Shown piece by piece: positions 8,674-17,470 of a DNA stretch of 38,279 nt. The notes below the pieces were generated by a model, which saw nothing but the letters and a program-made list of their open reading frames with translations, was not told where the DNA came from and ran no database searches. A program made the translations under genes and the position numbers. This DNA is from a candidate division WWE3 bacterium (GTDB taxonomy: Bacteria > Patescibacteriota > WWE3 > UBA101185 > UBA10185): NCBI GenBank assembly GCA_945897985.1, contig CAMDGN010000006.1:1-38279 (forward strand), in the 5' to 3' direction. Position 1 is the stretch's first letter, and the number at the start of each line of letters is the position of its first letter.

Positions 8674-10634
8674 CCAGCTATATCGATGTTAGCTTTTTTG
8701 GCATTGGCTTGGATAAACTTCTTTCGAGGTAGAACTTCGTCACCCATTAGAACTGAGAAGACATTGTCAGCCCTGCTTGCGTCAGCGATTACAACTTGCT
8801 TTAATCTTCTGGTTTTTGGGTTCATAGTGGTCTCCCATAACTCATCGGCATTCATTTCCCCAAGTCCTTTAAACCTTTGAGTGATTATCTTTTTATCTGA
8901 GTTTTCTTTCATGAAGATATCCCTATCCGAGTCAGTGAAAAGATATTTTTTATTCTTTCCCCAAGTGGCTTTGTATAGAGGTGGGACAGCAACATAGACA
9001 TGCCCATTATCAAGCAAGGGCCTCATATGCCTAAAGAAGAAGGTTAGATAAAGAGTCATAATGTGAGACCCGTCGATATCGGCATCAGACATGATCACGA
9101 TTTTTCCATATCTTAATTTATCTGGGTTGTAATGATCTCCAATTCCAGCCCCGATGGCTACAATTAGCATTTTGAATTTTTCTGAAGAAACAACTTTATC
9201 AAGTCTCTCACCTTCAGTGTTATTAACCTTACCAAAAATTGGCAAGATGGCTTGGGTTTTTCTGTCTCTTCCCTGCTTTGCAGAACCGCCCGCAGAGTCT
9301 CCCTCAACAATAAATATTTCAGTTTTTTTGCTATCTTTTTCAGAACAGTCTGCAAGTTTTCCAGGTAGAACTCCCCCACCTTCAAGAGCTGTTTTTCTGA
9401 TTACAGTTTCTCTGGCAGCTTTAGCGGCCATTCTAGCTTTCATCGCTAGGATGTTTTTCTCAAGGATTGCTTTAGCTTCTTTTGGATTTTCTTCGAAGAA
9501 ATCATTGATTGCTGATTTTGTAATTTGCTCAACTAAAGGTCTAACAAACGAATTTCCAAGTTTATTTTTGGTTTGTCCTTCGAATTGAAGTTCTTCTGAT
9601 TGAAGTTTAACTGAGATAACTGCTGTTAATCCCTCGTTAATGTCATCAGGTGTTAGAGCTTCCGCTTCTTTTAAATAACCTTGCTTTTTAGCATAGTCAT
9701 TAATTGATCTAGTTAATGCGGTTTTGAAACCTGTTAAGTGAGATCCACCTTCAGCAGTTTTAATGTGGTTTGCGAAACTTAGAAAGTTATCGGTATAAGT
9801 ATCATTGTATTGGAATGCAGCTTCAACATAAAGTTCGTCTGTAGATTTCAAAATATAAAATGGTGTTTGATTGATTAGTTTTTTATTTCTATTTAAACTC
9901 TTTAAGAACGTTTTAACGCCTCCTTCGAAGTAGTAGGTATAGTATCTATCAGTCCTGTGATCAATAATTTCAAATTTAACTTTAGCTGTTAGATAGGCGT
10001 ATTCTCTAAGTTGACTTTCAAAATGTTCGTATTTGAAATCAGTTGTGTCGAAAATAGTTTTATCAGGTTTGAATTGAACAATTGTTCCTGAAGTGTAATC
10101 CCAATCGGAAGGTTTTAATGGGTTTTCAACTCCCTTAAGAAGAGTCTCCCCTTCTTTGTAAGGCCTAACTGGTCCTATGACATTTCCACCGTCCTTAAAT
10201 TCTTGTATTACAGTTTCTCCGTTTCTTCGGGAAACAACTCTACAGTATTCAGATAATGCATTAACAACAGAAGCACCTACTCCGTGAAGACCTGAGGAAA
10301 CTTTGTATCCCCCACCTCCAAATTTTCCTCCTCCGTGTAATACGGTGAAAGCAATTTCAAGTCCAGTTTTGTTGTATTTTTTATTTAAGTCAAATGGAAT
10401 TCCTCTTCCGTTATCATAAATTGCAACAGACCCATCTTTAAAGAAAACTAGTTTGATATGGTTTGCATATCCAGCCAAAGCTTCATCCATGGAATTATTG
10501 ACTATTTCTGTAATACAGTGGTGAAGACCTGTTTGACCAGTCGACCCAATGTACATTCCAGGTCGTTTTCGGACTGCTTCTAAACCTTCTAAAATTTGGA
10601 TTGATTCGGATGAATAATTATTATTGGAACTCAT
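8670..10634 (-). CDS. gyrB: DNA gyrase subunit B
   Basis: EAVRKRPGMYIGSTGQTGLHH, NSMDEALAGYA, SGLHGVGASVVNALS, IVEGDSAGGSAKQGRDRKTQAILP, QRFKGLGEMNADELWETTM; overlaps the transpeptidase start. Confidence 0.97.
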   Translation of the reverse strand: MSSNNNYSSESIQILEGLEAVRKRPGMYIGSTGQTGLHHCITEIVNNSMDEALAGYANHIKLVFFKDGSVAIYDNGRGIPFDLNKKYNKTGLEIAFTVLHGGGKFGGGGYKVSSGLHGVGASVVNALSEYCRVVSRRNGETVIQEFKDGGNVIGPVRPYKEGETLLKGVENPLKPSDWDYTSGTIVQFKPDKTIFDTTDFKYEHFESQLREYAYLTAKVKFEIIDHRTDRYYTYYFEGGVKTFLKSLNRNKKLINQTPFYILKSTDELYVEAAFQYNDTYTDNFLSFANHIKTAEGGSHLTGFKTALTRSINDYAKKQGYLKEAEALTPDDINEGLTAVISVKLQSEELQFEGQTKNKLGNSFVRPLVEQITKSAINDFFEENPKEAKAILEKNILAMKARMAAKAARETVIRKTALEGGGVLPGKLADCSEKDSKKTEIFIVEGDSAGGSAKQGRDRKTQAILPIFGKVNNTEGERLDKVVSSEKFKMLIVAIGAGIGDHYNPDKLRYGKIVIMSDADIDGSHIMTLYLTFFFRHMRPLLDNGHVYVAVPPLYKATWGKNKKYLFTDSDRDIFMKENSDKKIITQRFKGLGEMNADELWETTMNPKTRRLKQVVIADASRADNVFSVLMGDEVLPRKKFIQANAKKANIDIAG

Positions 10635-10645
10635 ATTACTTAGCC

Positions 10646-10651
10646 ATTATA
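10646..10651 (-). promoter_or_regulatory. -10 TATAAT upstream of gyrB (11 nt gap to ATG)
   Basis: Minus strand TATAATGGCTAAGTAATATG inside the 30-bp holB-like/gyrB gap. Confidence 0.5.
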
Positions 10652-10664
10652 CATTTTTCTAATT

Positions 10665-11291
10665 TTATTTGAAGTTGATAACTAGATTTTCTAAAGCCAA
10701 CCTCGTGTTTAGGTTGAATTTAGACAGGTTTTCGATGGTTGAGATTAGTAAGTTAAGGTTTTCTGATCCCATCTTATTTTCTGAATTTTTGAGTGTTTTG
10801 AGGATATTTGTGAGGTAATCCAATATCTCTTCCTTATCCTGTTTGGATAGGGTTTCCATATAATCAAATCTCTCAGCTAAAGTCATTTTTAAGAAATCTG
10901 ATTCCACAATGGTTTTTTCTTCTCCTTTTAATTTTATTTTGGCGCATCTTGATAGAATTGTAGGAAGAAAAGACTCAATAGAGTTTCCTTCAAGAAAAAT
11001 CTGAGCGTACTCTGGAGGTTCTTCTAAAATTTTAAGAAGTGAGTTTTGAGCTTCAGTTGTTAGAAGATTGGCTTCTTTAATTACAACAATTTTTATTCTT
11101 CCTAACGGTTTAATTTTAAGAAAATTTGAGATAGGCCTGACTTCCTCAATTCCGATACTTTTTTTAGTTTTAGTCCTCTCAATTATTCTAAGATCTGGAT
11201 TATGTTCCCATTTAAAATTAGCTAAGGATTTTTTAATTTCCTCTACCCTACTCTCGCTATTTGATCCATAAATTAATGTCGAAATACTCAT
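10665..11291 (-). CDS. DNA polymerase III delta'-like (HolB/clamp-loader) protein, short, degenerate P-loop
   Basis: LKIKPLGRIKIVVIKEANLLTTEAQNSLLKILEEPPEYAQIFLEGNSIESFLPTILSRCAKIKL. Confidence 0.85.
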   Translation of the reverse strand: MSISTLIYGSNSESRVEEIKKSLANFKWEHNPDLRIIERTKTKKSIGIEEVRPISNFLKIKPLGRIKIVVIKEANLLTTEAQNSLLKILEEPPEYAQIFLEGNSIESFLPTILSRCAKIKLKGEEKTIVESDFLKMTLAERFDYMETLSKQDKEEILDYLTNILKTLKNSENKMGSENLNLLISTIENLSKFNLNTRLALENLVINFK

Positions 11292-11307
11292 AAAAATTTT
11301 TATTAAA

Positions 11308-11316
11308 TGTTATTAT
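11308..11316 (+). promoter_or_regulatory. Extended -10 TGT-TATTAT, 7 nt before pilB ATG
   Basis: TGTTATTAT TTTATTA ATG. Confidence 0.5.
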
Positions 11317-11323
11317 TTTATTA

Positions 11324-13099
11324 ATGCCTGCAACTTTTAGTAATTATAAATCAATAGAAGAGATTCTTTTAGATTTAGGTAAAATCACACAACAACAACT
11401 AGAAGCAATTAGAATTACCAGTGTAAATACTGGTCAATCTACCAAAGATACTATTAGAGATGGCAATTACATCACAGCTGAAGATTATGCACTCGCCTAT
11501 TCTAAAGCATACAACGTTGAATACGTATCGTTAAAAGGAAAGAAAATTGACCCCGCGCTGTTTGACGTGCTCCCTCTAGATTATATTAAAAAATACGAAG
11601 CAGTTCCATTTAATAGAACATCTGAAGTTCTTCAAGTTGCGATGACTGATCCAGTTAATCTGGAAGTTATCGAGTTCATTGAAAGAAAAGCTGGATTAAA
11701 GGTCATCGCTTATGTAACAACCAAAGCAGACATCTCCGCTGTCTTAGAAGAAGGAAAGACTAAGACACTTTCGGAAGATGTAACTAAAGCTCTACAAGAG
11801 ATTTCGACAACTACGGAAGCTTTAAAAATTGACGGTAGTGGTACGTTAACCAAAGACGACGCAATCTTAAAAGATGCTCCTGTAGCAAGAATTGTTGGAA
11901 TGATCATTGAAACTGCTGTTAAACTCGGTGCTTCTGATATTCATTTAGAACCTGCTGAAGAAACAGTTAGACTAAGATATAGAATCGACGGGGTTTTAGA
12001 AGAAAGAAGAACCTTCCCCAAAGAAATGTCGGATACAATTGCCGCCAGAATCAAAGTTCTTTCGGGACTTAAAATTGATGAGAAAAGAATTCCTCAGGAC
12101 GGTAGATTCAAAGTTCAAGTTGGTGAAGCGTTTACCGACCTCAGAGTCTCTACGCTCCCGACAGTTTATGGCGAGAAAATTGTTATTAGGCTTCTTAAAG
12201 AAGAATCTACAGTTTACACTTTTCAAGAGCTTGGAATGAGGGGTTTAACAATTAGAAGATTTGAGGAAACATTACTCAGGCCAGTCGGAATGTTACTTGT
12301 AACTGGTCCAACAGGTTCAGGTAAAACAGTGACACTTGCCTCTGCTCTTCAAAAATTAAATACTTCTAAGGTTAATATTGTGACCATTGAGGATCCTGTA
12401 GAAATTAGAGTTAAAGGCGTAAATCAAGTTCAGGTTAATGTTAAAGCTGGGTTAACTTTTGCCTCTGCCTTAAGATCATTTCTTAGACAGGATCCAAACA
12501 TCGTCATGGTTGGAGAAATTAGAGATGAGGAAACAGCCGCTCTAGGTATTCAAGCTGCGCTAACAGGCCACATGGTTCTTTCCACTCTGCATACTAATTC
12601 ATCGGCCGGGGCTATACCTAGATTATTAGATATGAAAGTAGAAAATTACTTACTCTCCTCTACTCTAAATGGAATCTTGGCTCAAAGATTAATTAGAAAA
12701 CTTTGTTCTAACTGCAGAGAGGAATATGACGCTCCAGAAGATATAAAAACCATGATTAAAGAAGCTCTTAAAGAGATTCAAACTAGCCAAGTTATTGAGA
12801 GTAAGGACAAGGGTGTTTATGAAGCTGTACAACAAGTAGAAGCTGGAAATTTTAAATTATATCGACCTGTTGGTTGTGATAAATGTAACAACATTGGTTA
12901 CAAAGGTCGAGTTGGAATTTTTGAATTCCTACAAATCACTCCTGAAATTTCTAAAGCTACACTTGAGAAAAGATCTTCCCAAGAAATTGAAATTATTGCT
13001 AAAAATGAAGGAATGCTTACCTTACTACAAGATGGATTTTTGAAATGTATTGACGGTACCACTAACCTTTCTGAAGTATTAAGGGTCGCTTACGAGTAA
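11324..13099 (+). CDS. pilB: Type IV pilus assembly ATPase PilB (GspE family)
   Basis: DIHLEPAEETVRLRYRIDGVL, GPTGSGKTVTLASAL, QDPNIVMVGEIRDEETA, LSTLHTNSS, Zn-binding CSNC...CDKC. Confidence 0.96.
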   Translation: MPATFSNYKSIEEILLDLGKITQQQLEAIRITSVNTGQSTKDTIRDGNYITAEDYALAYSKAYNVEYVSLKGKKIDPALFDVLPLDYIKKYEAVPFNRTSEVLQVAMTDPVNLEVIEFIERKAGLKVIAYVTTKADISAVLEEGKTKTLSEDVTKALQEISTTTEALKIDGSGTLTKDDAILKDAPVARIVGMIIETAVKLGASDIHLEPAEETVRLRYRIDGVLEERRTFPKEMSDTIAARIKVLSGLKIDEKRIPQDGRFKVQVGEAFTDLRVSTLPTVYGEKIVIRLLKEESTVYTFQELGMRGLTIRRFEETLLRPVGMLLVTGPTGSGKTVTLASALQKLNTSKVNIVTIEDPVEIRVKGVNQVQVNVKAGLTFASALRSFLRQDPNIVMVGEIRDEETAALGIQAALTGHMVLSTLHTNSSAGAIPRLLDMKVENYLLSSTLNGILAQRLIRKLCSNCREEYDAPEDIKTMIKEALKEIQTSQVIESKDKGVYEAVQQVEAGNFKLYRPVGCDKCNNIGYKGRVGIFEFLQITPEISKATLEKRSSQEIEIIAKNEGMLTLLQDGFLKCIDGTTNLSEVLRVAYE

Positions 13100-13104
13100 C
13101 TTGG

Positions 13105-13133
13105 TTGCAAATCGTAAATAATTTAACTATATT
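13105..13133 (+). promoter_or_regulatory. Putative leaderless pilT promoter: TTGCAA-17-TATATT, 6 nt before ATG
   Basis: TTGCAA ATCGTAAATAATTTAAC TATATT TAATGT ATG. Confidence 0.6.
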
Positions 13134-13139
13134 TAATGT

Positions 13140-14204
13140 ATGCCTTTTAATTTAAAAGAAATAATTGACGCAGTTGTGAATGATGGAGCTTCGGACTTAC
13201 ATTTTTCTGTAGGTCTTCCTCCCCTATTTAGAGTTAAGAAGCAGTTAGTAACTAAAGAAGGTTACACAGCTCTTACAACTGATGACATAAATTATTTTCT
13301 GTCTCAAATTCTTTCTGAAGAGCAAAGAAAACTTTTTGAAATAAACAAGGAATTATTCATGTCAGTTAATTTTGGAAATAACGTTAGGTTCAGGGTTACG
13401 GTGTTTAACACCAAAGGCGGGTATCCGGCTGTTGCGTTACGAACTATTCCCTTCCATAGTCCTGATTTAGACAAATTAAATCTTCCTCCAATTGTTAAAA
13501 AAGCTGCAGATTTCAAGCAAGGCTTGATTTTAGTAACTGGTCCAACAGGTCAAGGAAAATCAACAACAATTGCAGGAATTATTGAAAAAATAAACGAAGT
13601 AAGAAACGAGCACATCGTTACTATAGAAGACCCAATCGAATTCTTATTCGAATCAAAAAAAAGTTTCATTCAACAAATGGAAGTTTCGATAGACACCTTA
13701 TCCTGGAATTCGTCATTAAAATCAATTTCTAGAGTTGATCCGGATGTTGTCATGGTTGGTGAAATTAATGATACTGAATCATTACTAACCGCCTTAAACT
13801 TAGCTGAAACTGGTCACTTAGTTCTTTCAACCTTGCATACCAACTCAGCCTCACAGACCGTTGATAGAGTAATATCTTCATTCCCTGAGGCCATGCAGTC
13901 TCAAGTTCGAAACCAACTTTCCCTAGTTTTAGAAATGGTTATTTCTCAAAGACTGGTTGAAACAATTGACGGGGATATTCTTCCGGCTTGTGAAGTTTTA
14001 ATTTCAAATTCAGCCACTAGAAATTTAATTCGAGAAAATAAAATTTATGCAATTGATAATATTATTGCAACATCGGCTAATCTTGGAATGATCACACTAG
14101 ACTCTTCTCTAGCTGAACTTGTTAATTCTGGAAAAGTAAGCTTAAACAATGCAATTAGGTATTCTCTATCACCTGAGAACTTAACACGAATGGTCAAAAA
14201 ATAA
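13140..14204 (+). CDS. pilT: PilT-family twitching/retraction ATPase (divergent arginine motifs)
   Basis: GPTGQGKSTTIAGII, VTIEDPIEFLFE, DPDVVMVGEINDTESLLTALNLAETGHLVLSTLHTNSA. Confidence 0.9.
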   Translation: MPFNLKEIIDAVVNDGASDLHFSVGLPPLFRVKKQLVTKEGYTALTTDDINYFLSQILSEEQRKLFEINKELFMSVNFGNNVRFRVTVFNTKGGYPAVALRTIPFHSPDLDKLNLPPIVKKAADFKQGLILVTGPTGQGKSTTIAGIIEKINEVRNEHIVTIEDPIEFLFESKKSFIQQMEVSIDTLSWNSSLKSISRVDPDVVMVGEINDTESLLTALNLAETGHLVLSTLHTNSASQTVDRVISSFPEAMQSQVRNQLSLVLEMVISQRLVETIDGDILPACEVLISNSATRNLIRENKIYAIDNIIATSANLGMITLDSSLAELVNSGKVSLNNAIRYSLSPENLTRMVKK

Positions 14205-15412
14205 TGGCAATCTTTACTTTCTCGGCAAAAGATAATTTAGGCGCATCTAAATTTGGAACAGTTGAAGCCAATGATAGAGACTCAGCTTTACAACTTTTAA
14301 AAAACCAAAATTTGGTCGTGATTTCAATTCAAGAAAAGCAAGCCTCTTTTGCGGATAAACTTTTTAAATTTGGAGGTGTTTCTGAGGATGAGGTTACAAC
14401 TTTCACTCGTGAATTCTCCGTTATGATTTCTTCGGGTCTTCCAATTAACAAAGCTTTAAATATCTGCGTTAATCAGTTTGAAGGTAAGAACTTTAAAGAG
14501 GTTTTACTTGAAATCTCCAAAGACATTGATTCCGGTACTTCTCTTTCTGGTGCGTTTGCCAGATTTCCAGATGTATTTGACACATCCTATATTTCATTAG
14601 TTAGAGCTGGAGAATCATCTGGAAAATTAGAAGTTGTTTTAAAAAGATTAGCTGAATCTTACGAGGCAATCAGAGACTTAAAATCCAGGCTTAAAGCTGC
14701 TCTTATCTACCCAGCCATTGTACTTGTAGTTATGTTTTTAGTAATTCTAGTTTTGGTTGTGTATGTGATTCCAAAACTTACTGAGATTTTTGTATCAATA
14801 AATCAACCCCTTCCTTGGCATACTCAATTTTTAGTAAATGTTTCTTCATTTGTAACATCCTTTTGGTATTTATTGTTTGCAATTGTACTCGCTTTATTTT
14901 TTGGAATTAGATACTACCTCTCAACAATCGAGGGTCAAATGATGCTTTCAACTTTAATTTATAAAATTCCTGTAATTGGAAAAGTTGTTAAACAAACTGA
15001 ACTTGCAAATTATATGAGAACTTTAGCTCTTCTTGTTTCTGCAGGTGTTCAAATTACTGAAGCACTAATTATTGTTTCTAAAGTTTCAAATAATCCTCAA
15101 TTATCAAAAGCTTCAATCGAAGCATCTAAGTTTGTTGAAAAAGGAAATGCTCTTTCTGATTACTTAAGATCAAATACTTTTTTTGATCCAATCATTTCTT
15201 CGATGGCAAAAATTGGAGAAGAAACTGGTCAGATGGATGAACTTCTCTATAAAGTTGCAGATAATTACTCAAACGAATCCTCTTATGCAATTAAGGGGTT
15301 GTCAGCTTCCCTAGAACCTATTATATTAGTTATTCTAGGTATTTCAGTAGGTAGTATAGTTTTATCTGTGATCACTCCAATCTATGGTTTGATTGGTAAT
15401 TTATCACAGTAA
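14204..15412 (+). CDS. pilC: Type IV pilus inner-membrane platform protein PilC (GspF family)
   Basis: FTREFSVMISSGLPINKALNI, SLVRAGESSGKLEVVLKRLAE, three TM segments, IGEETGQMDELLYKVADNY. Confidence 0.95.
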   Translation: MAIFTFSAKDNLGASKFGTVEANDRDSALQLLKNQNLVVISIQEKQASFADKLFKFGGVSEDEVTTFTREFSVMISSGLPINKALNICVNQFEGKNFKEVLLEISKDIDSGTSLSGAFARFPDVFDTSYISLVRAGESSGKLEVVLKRLAESYEAIRDLKSRLKAALIYPAIVLVVMFLVILVLVVYVIPKLTEIFVSINQPLPWHTQFLVNVSSFVTSFWYLLFAIVLALFFGIRYYLSTIEGQMMLSTLIYKIPVIGKVVKQTELANYMRTLALLVSAGVQITEALIIVSKVSNNPQLSKASIEASKFVEKGNALSDYLRSNTFFDPIISSMAKIGEETGQMDELLYKVADNYSNESSYAIKGLSASLEPIILVILGISVGSIVLSVITPIYGLIGNLSQ

Positions 15413-15429
15413 GAAAGGAAATAAAAAAA

Positions 15430-15975
15430 ATGAAAAATAATAACAAAGGTTTTACATTGATCGAGTTAGTTATCGTAATTGCAATTATTGCTGTTCTTGG
15501 TACAGCAGTATTCTTAAACATTAGGCCAGGAGAAATTTTAGCTAATTCTAGGAATGCAACTAGAAAATCAGACGTACAAAATTTAGTTAACGCAATTAAC
15601 AAAGGTCTTGTTAGTGGGGATATAGCTCTAATCTCATCAAACGGTTGGAAATCTTCTGCTGATGCAAGTGCAAGTTTTGTAGTAACTGGAACAGGTTTTG
15701 TACCTTTTAATCAGGTTATTGCAAATGGAACAGCTAAATTAGATTTAAACAAGCTTCCATCCGATCCACTAAATGGAAACGCAATCGCAAATATTGGCGA
15801 TGTGGTTCAAAAAGTAGCTGGGACAGCTACCTATAAAGTTGCTTATTGCTCAGATGGTAAGGATTTTGAAGTTGAAGTTTACTTAGAAAATGATACTAAA
15901 AATGAAATGATTAATGATGGTGGTAATAATCCTACTGCTTACGAAGTTGGTTCTAATGTATTAGTTTGCCAATAA
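15430..15975 (+). CDS. Type IV prepilin (candidate major pilin)
   Basis: GFTLIELVIVIAIIAVLGTAVF class III signal; AGGAAA SD upstream. Confidence 0.92.
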   Translation: MKNNNKGFTLIELVIVIAIIAVLGTAVFLNIRPGEILANSRNATRKSDVQNLVNAINKGLVSGDIALISSNGWKSSADASASFVVTGTGFVPFNQVIANGTAKLDLNKLPSDPLNGNAIANIGDVVQKVAGTATYKVAYCSDGKDFEVEVYLENDTKNEMINDGGNNPTAYEVGSNVLVCQ

Positions 15976-15983
15976 ACTATCTC

Positions 15984-16724
15984 ATGGAATTTTTGAACTA
16001 TATATTAGTTGGAGGAACCGGTCTTTTGACCGGTTCTTTTCTAAATGTTGTCTCTGATAGATTGTTTCACAAAAAAGATTTTGTTACTGGCCGGTCAAAG
16101 TGTGATCATTGTCACAAAACTTTAAGTGCCTGGGATTTAATACCGGTTCTTTCTTTTATCCTTTTAGGGGGCAAATGTCGCTACTGTCATAAAAAGCTTG
16201 ATATTCTCTACCCTATTTCAGAAATATTAACTTCCGCAGTATTTATTTTTTTATACTATTTAATTTTAATTAAAAACTTAGAAGTCTCCTTTATCCCTTA
16301 TTATTTAATTGCTTTTTCTCTTTTTATTATTGTTTTTCTATCCGACTATAAATATTATGAAGTTCCTTTTGGGATTGTTGTTTCAGGAACTGTTTTCTCT
16401 ACTCTTTATAGATATTTAGTAATTGGAAATTTAAATTACGATAATTTATTTATTGAACTAGCTTCTACTCTTGGTATTGGATTGTTCTTTTTCTTGATAA
16501 TTTATCTTTCAAAAGGAGGTATGGGTGGTGGAGACTTAAAACTTTCCTTCTTTATTTCCCTATTTCTAGGTTTTCCAAAAAATGTTTTTGCAATTTATTA
16601 CGCTTTTGTGATTGGTGGGATTTTTGCGATTATTCTTTTGATTCTTGGTAAAAAAGGTTACAAAGCAAAAATCCCTTTTGGCCCTTTTATGATAATTGGT
16701 GTTTTAGTTAGTTTGATTCTTTAA
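15984..16724 (+). CDS. pilD: Prepilin peptidase PilD
   Basis: GSFLNVVSDRL, CDHCHKTLSAWDLIPVLSFILLGGKCRYCHKKL, GMGGGDLKLSFF; ATG at 15984 preferred over the TTG at 15966 in the track. Confidence 0.93.
   Translation: MEFLNYILVGGTGLLTGSFLNVVSDRLFHKKDFVTGRSKCDHCHKTLSAWDLIPVLSFILLGGKCRYCHKKLDILYPISEILTSAVFIFLYYLILIKNLEVSFIPYYLIAFSLFIIVFLSDYKYYEVPFGIVVSGTVFSTLYRYLVIGNLNYDNLFIELASTLGIGLFFFLIIYLSKGGMGGGDLKLSFFISLFLGFPKNVFAIYYAFVIGGIFAIILLILGKKGYKAKIPFGPFMIIGVLVSLIL
16015..16040 (+). terminator. Terminator-like hairpin inside the 5' end of pilD
   Basis: GAACCGGTC TTTT GACCGGTTC followed by TTTTCTAAA: 9-bp perfect stem, T4 loop, short T-run. Confidence 0.5.
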
Positions 16725-17424
16725 TTTCAAAACCTGGAAGAATAAAGCTTTCAAAGTAGTCTTGATTGTTTAGGTCAGAAAACTCTCCCTCAACGTAGAT
16801 CATTATATTGTTTTTTGTTAGAGTCCAAATATAGCTGTTCTTATTTGTGCTATTACTAATAAATTTATCAATCGAATTGCCAGAGGAAGTTTTTGTTACC
16901 AAGTATTTGTATACCTCATCTGTAAGGACAATATTGTCAATTACTGTTTCGGGTTCTCTTGTAAGGAAATTGTTTAGAAGTTTTTCTTTTCCAATTTTAG
17001 TAGCTGTAATATAACTATTACTAAATCCACCCTCAGCAATATCAATCTCTCCTTTTTCGTTTGAGATAAGTTGAAATTTAAAAACTTTAGCTTTGTTTGA
17101 CTCATCAAGTGCTATTTCCCCTACCCTACCGTTTTCCTTATACGACCATTTTTCAGGAATATATAGGTCGACATTAACGAGAAAATTATTTTTGATTGTT
17201 TTAACAGGTTGAGTACCTTCGCTTAATATAATTGGGCTAGCATTTTGCGCATCTTCCTCAGATTTAAATAGGTTTGGTTTATTAATCTCAATTTCTGTTA
17301 CTTCAGTTTGTTTCTCTTCTTTAGGAGTGTTTGTAAAACTAAAATTTCCCCAGTAAACTAAACCTAAAATTGCAGAAATTGTGATTATCGAAACAAGAAC
17401 TGATATTATTAAATACTTTTTCAT
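16708..17424 (-). CDS. Hypothetical membrane-anchored extracytoplasmic protein
   Basis: N-terminal TM (MKKYLIISVLVSIITISAILGLVYW) then soluble domain; overlaps the pilD 3' end tail-to-tail by 17 bp. Confidence 0.7.
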   Translation of the reverse strand: MKKYLIISVLVSIITISAILGLVYWGNFSFTNTPKEEKQTEVTEIEINKPNLFKSEEDAQNASPIILSEGTQPVKTIKNNFLVNVDLYIPEKWSYKENGRVGEIALDESNKAKVFKFQLISNEKGEIDIAEGGFSNSYITATKIGKEKLLNNFLTREPETVIDNIVLTDEVYKYLVTKTSSGNSIDKFISNSTNKNSYIWTLTKNNIMIYVEGEFSDLNNQDYFESFILPGFEIKESN

Positions 17425-17430
17425 ATATTT

Positions 17431-17439
17431 ACTGTAGCA
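17431..17439 (-). promoter_or_regulatory. Extended -10 TGC-TACAGT, 6 nt before ATG of the 16708-17424 gene
   Basis: Minus strand TGCTACAGT AAATAT ATG. Confidence 0.5.
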
Positions 17440-17457
17440 AAATTAAATAAATTTCGA

Positions 17458-17463
17458 TACACT
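17458..17463 (+). promoter_or_regulatory. -10 TACACT, 7 nt before ATG of the 17471 gene
   Basis: TACACT AAAACTA ATG. Confidence 0.45.
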
Positions 17464-17470
17464 AAAACTA

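Noticed and set aside
9154-9588. 144-aa plus-strand ORF
   Set aside because: Antisense shadow of gyrB; composition is a mirror of the gyrB codons, no start signals. The 73-aa minus-strand ORF at 9164-9385 is an out-of-frame gyrB product.
15966-15983. TTG start for pilD used in the track
   Set aside because: It overlaps the pilin stop, and ATG 15984 gives the standard short PilD N-terminus (MEFLNYILVGGTGLL).
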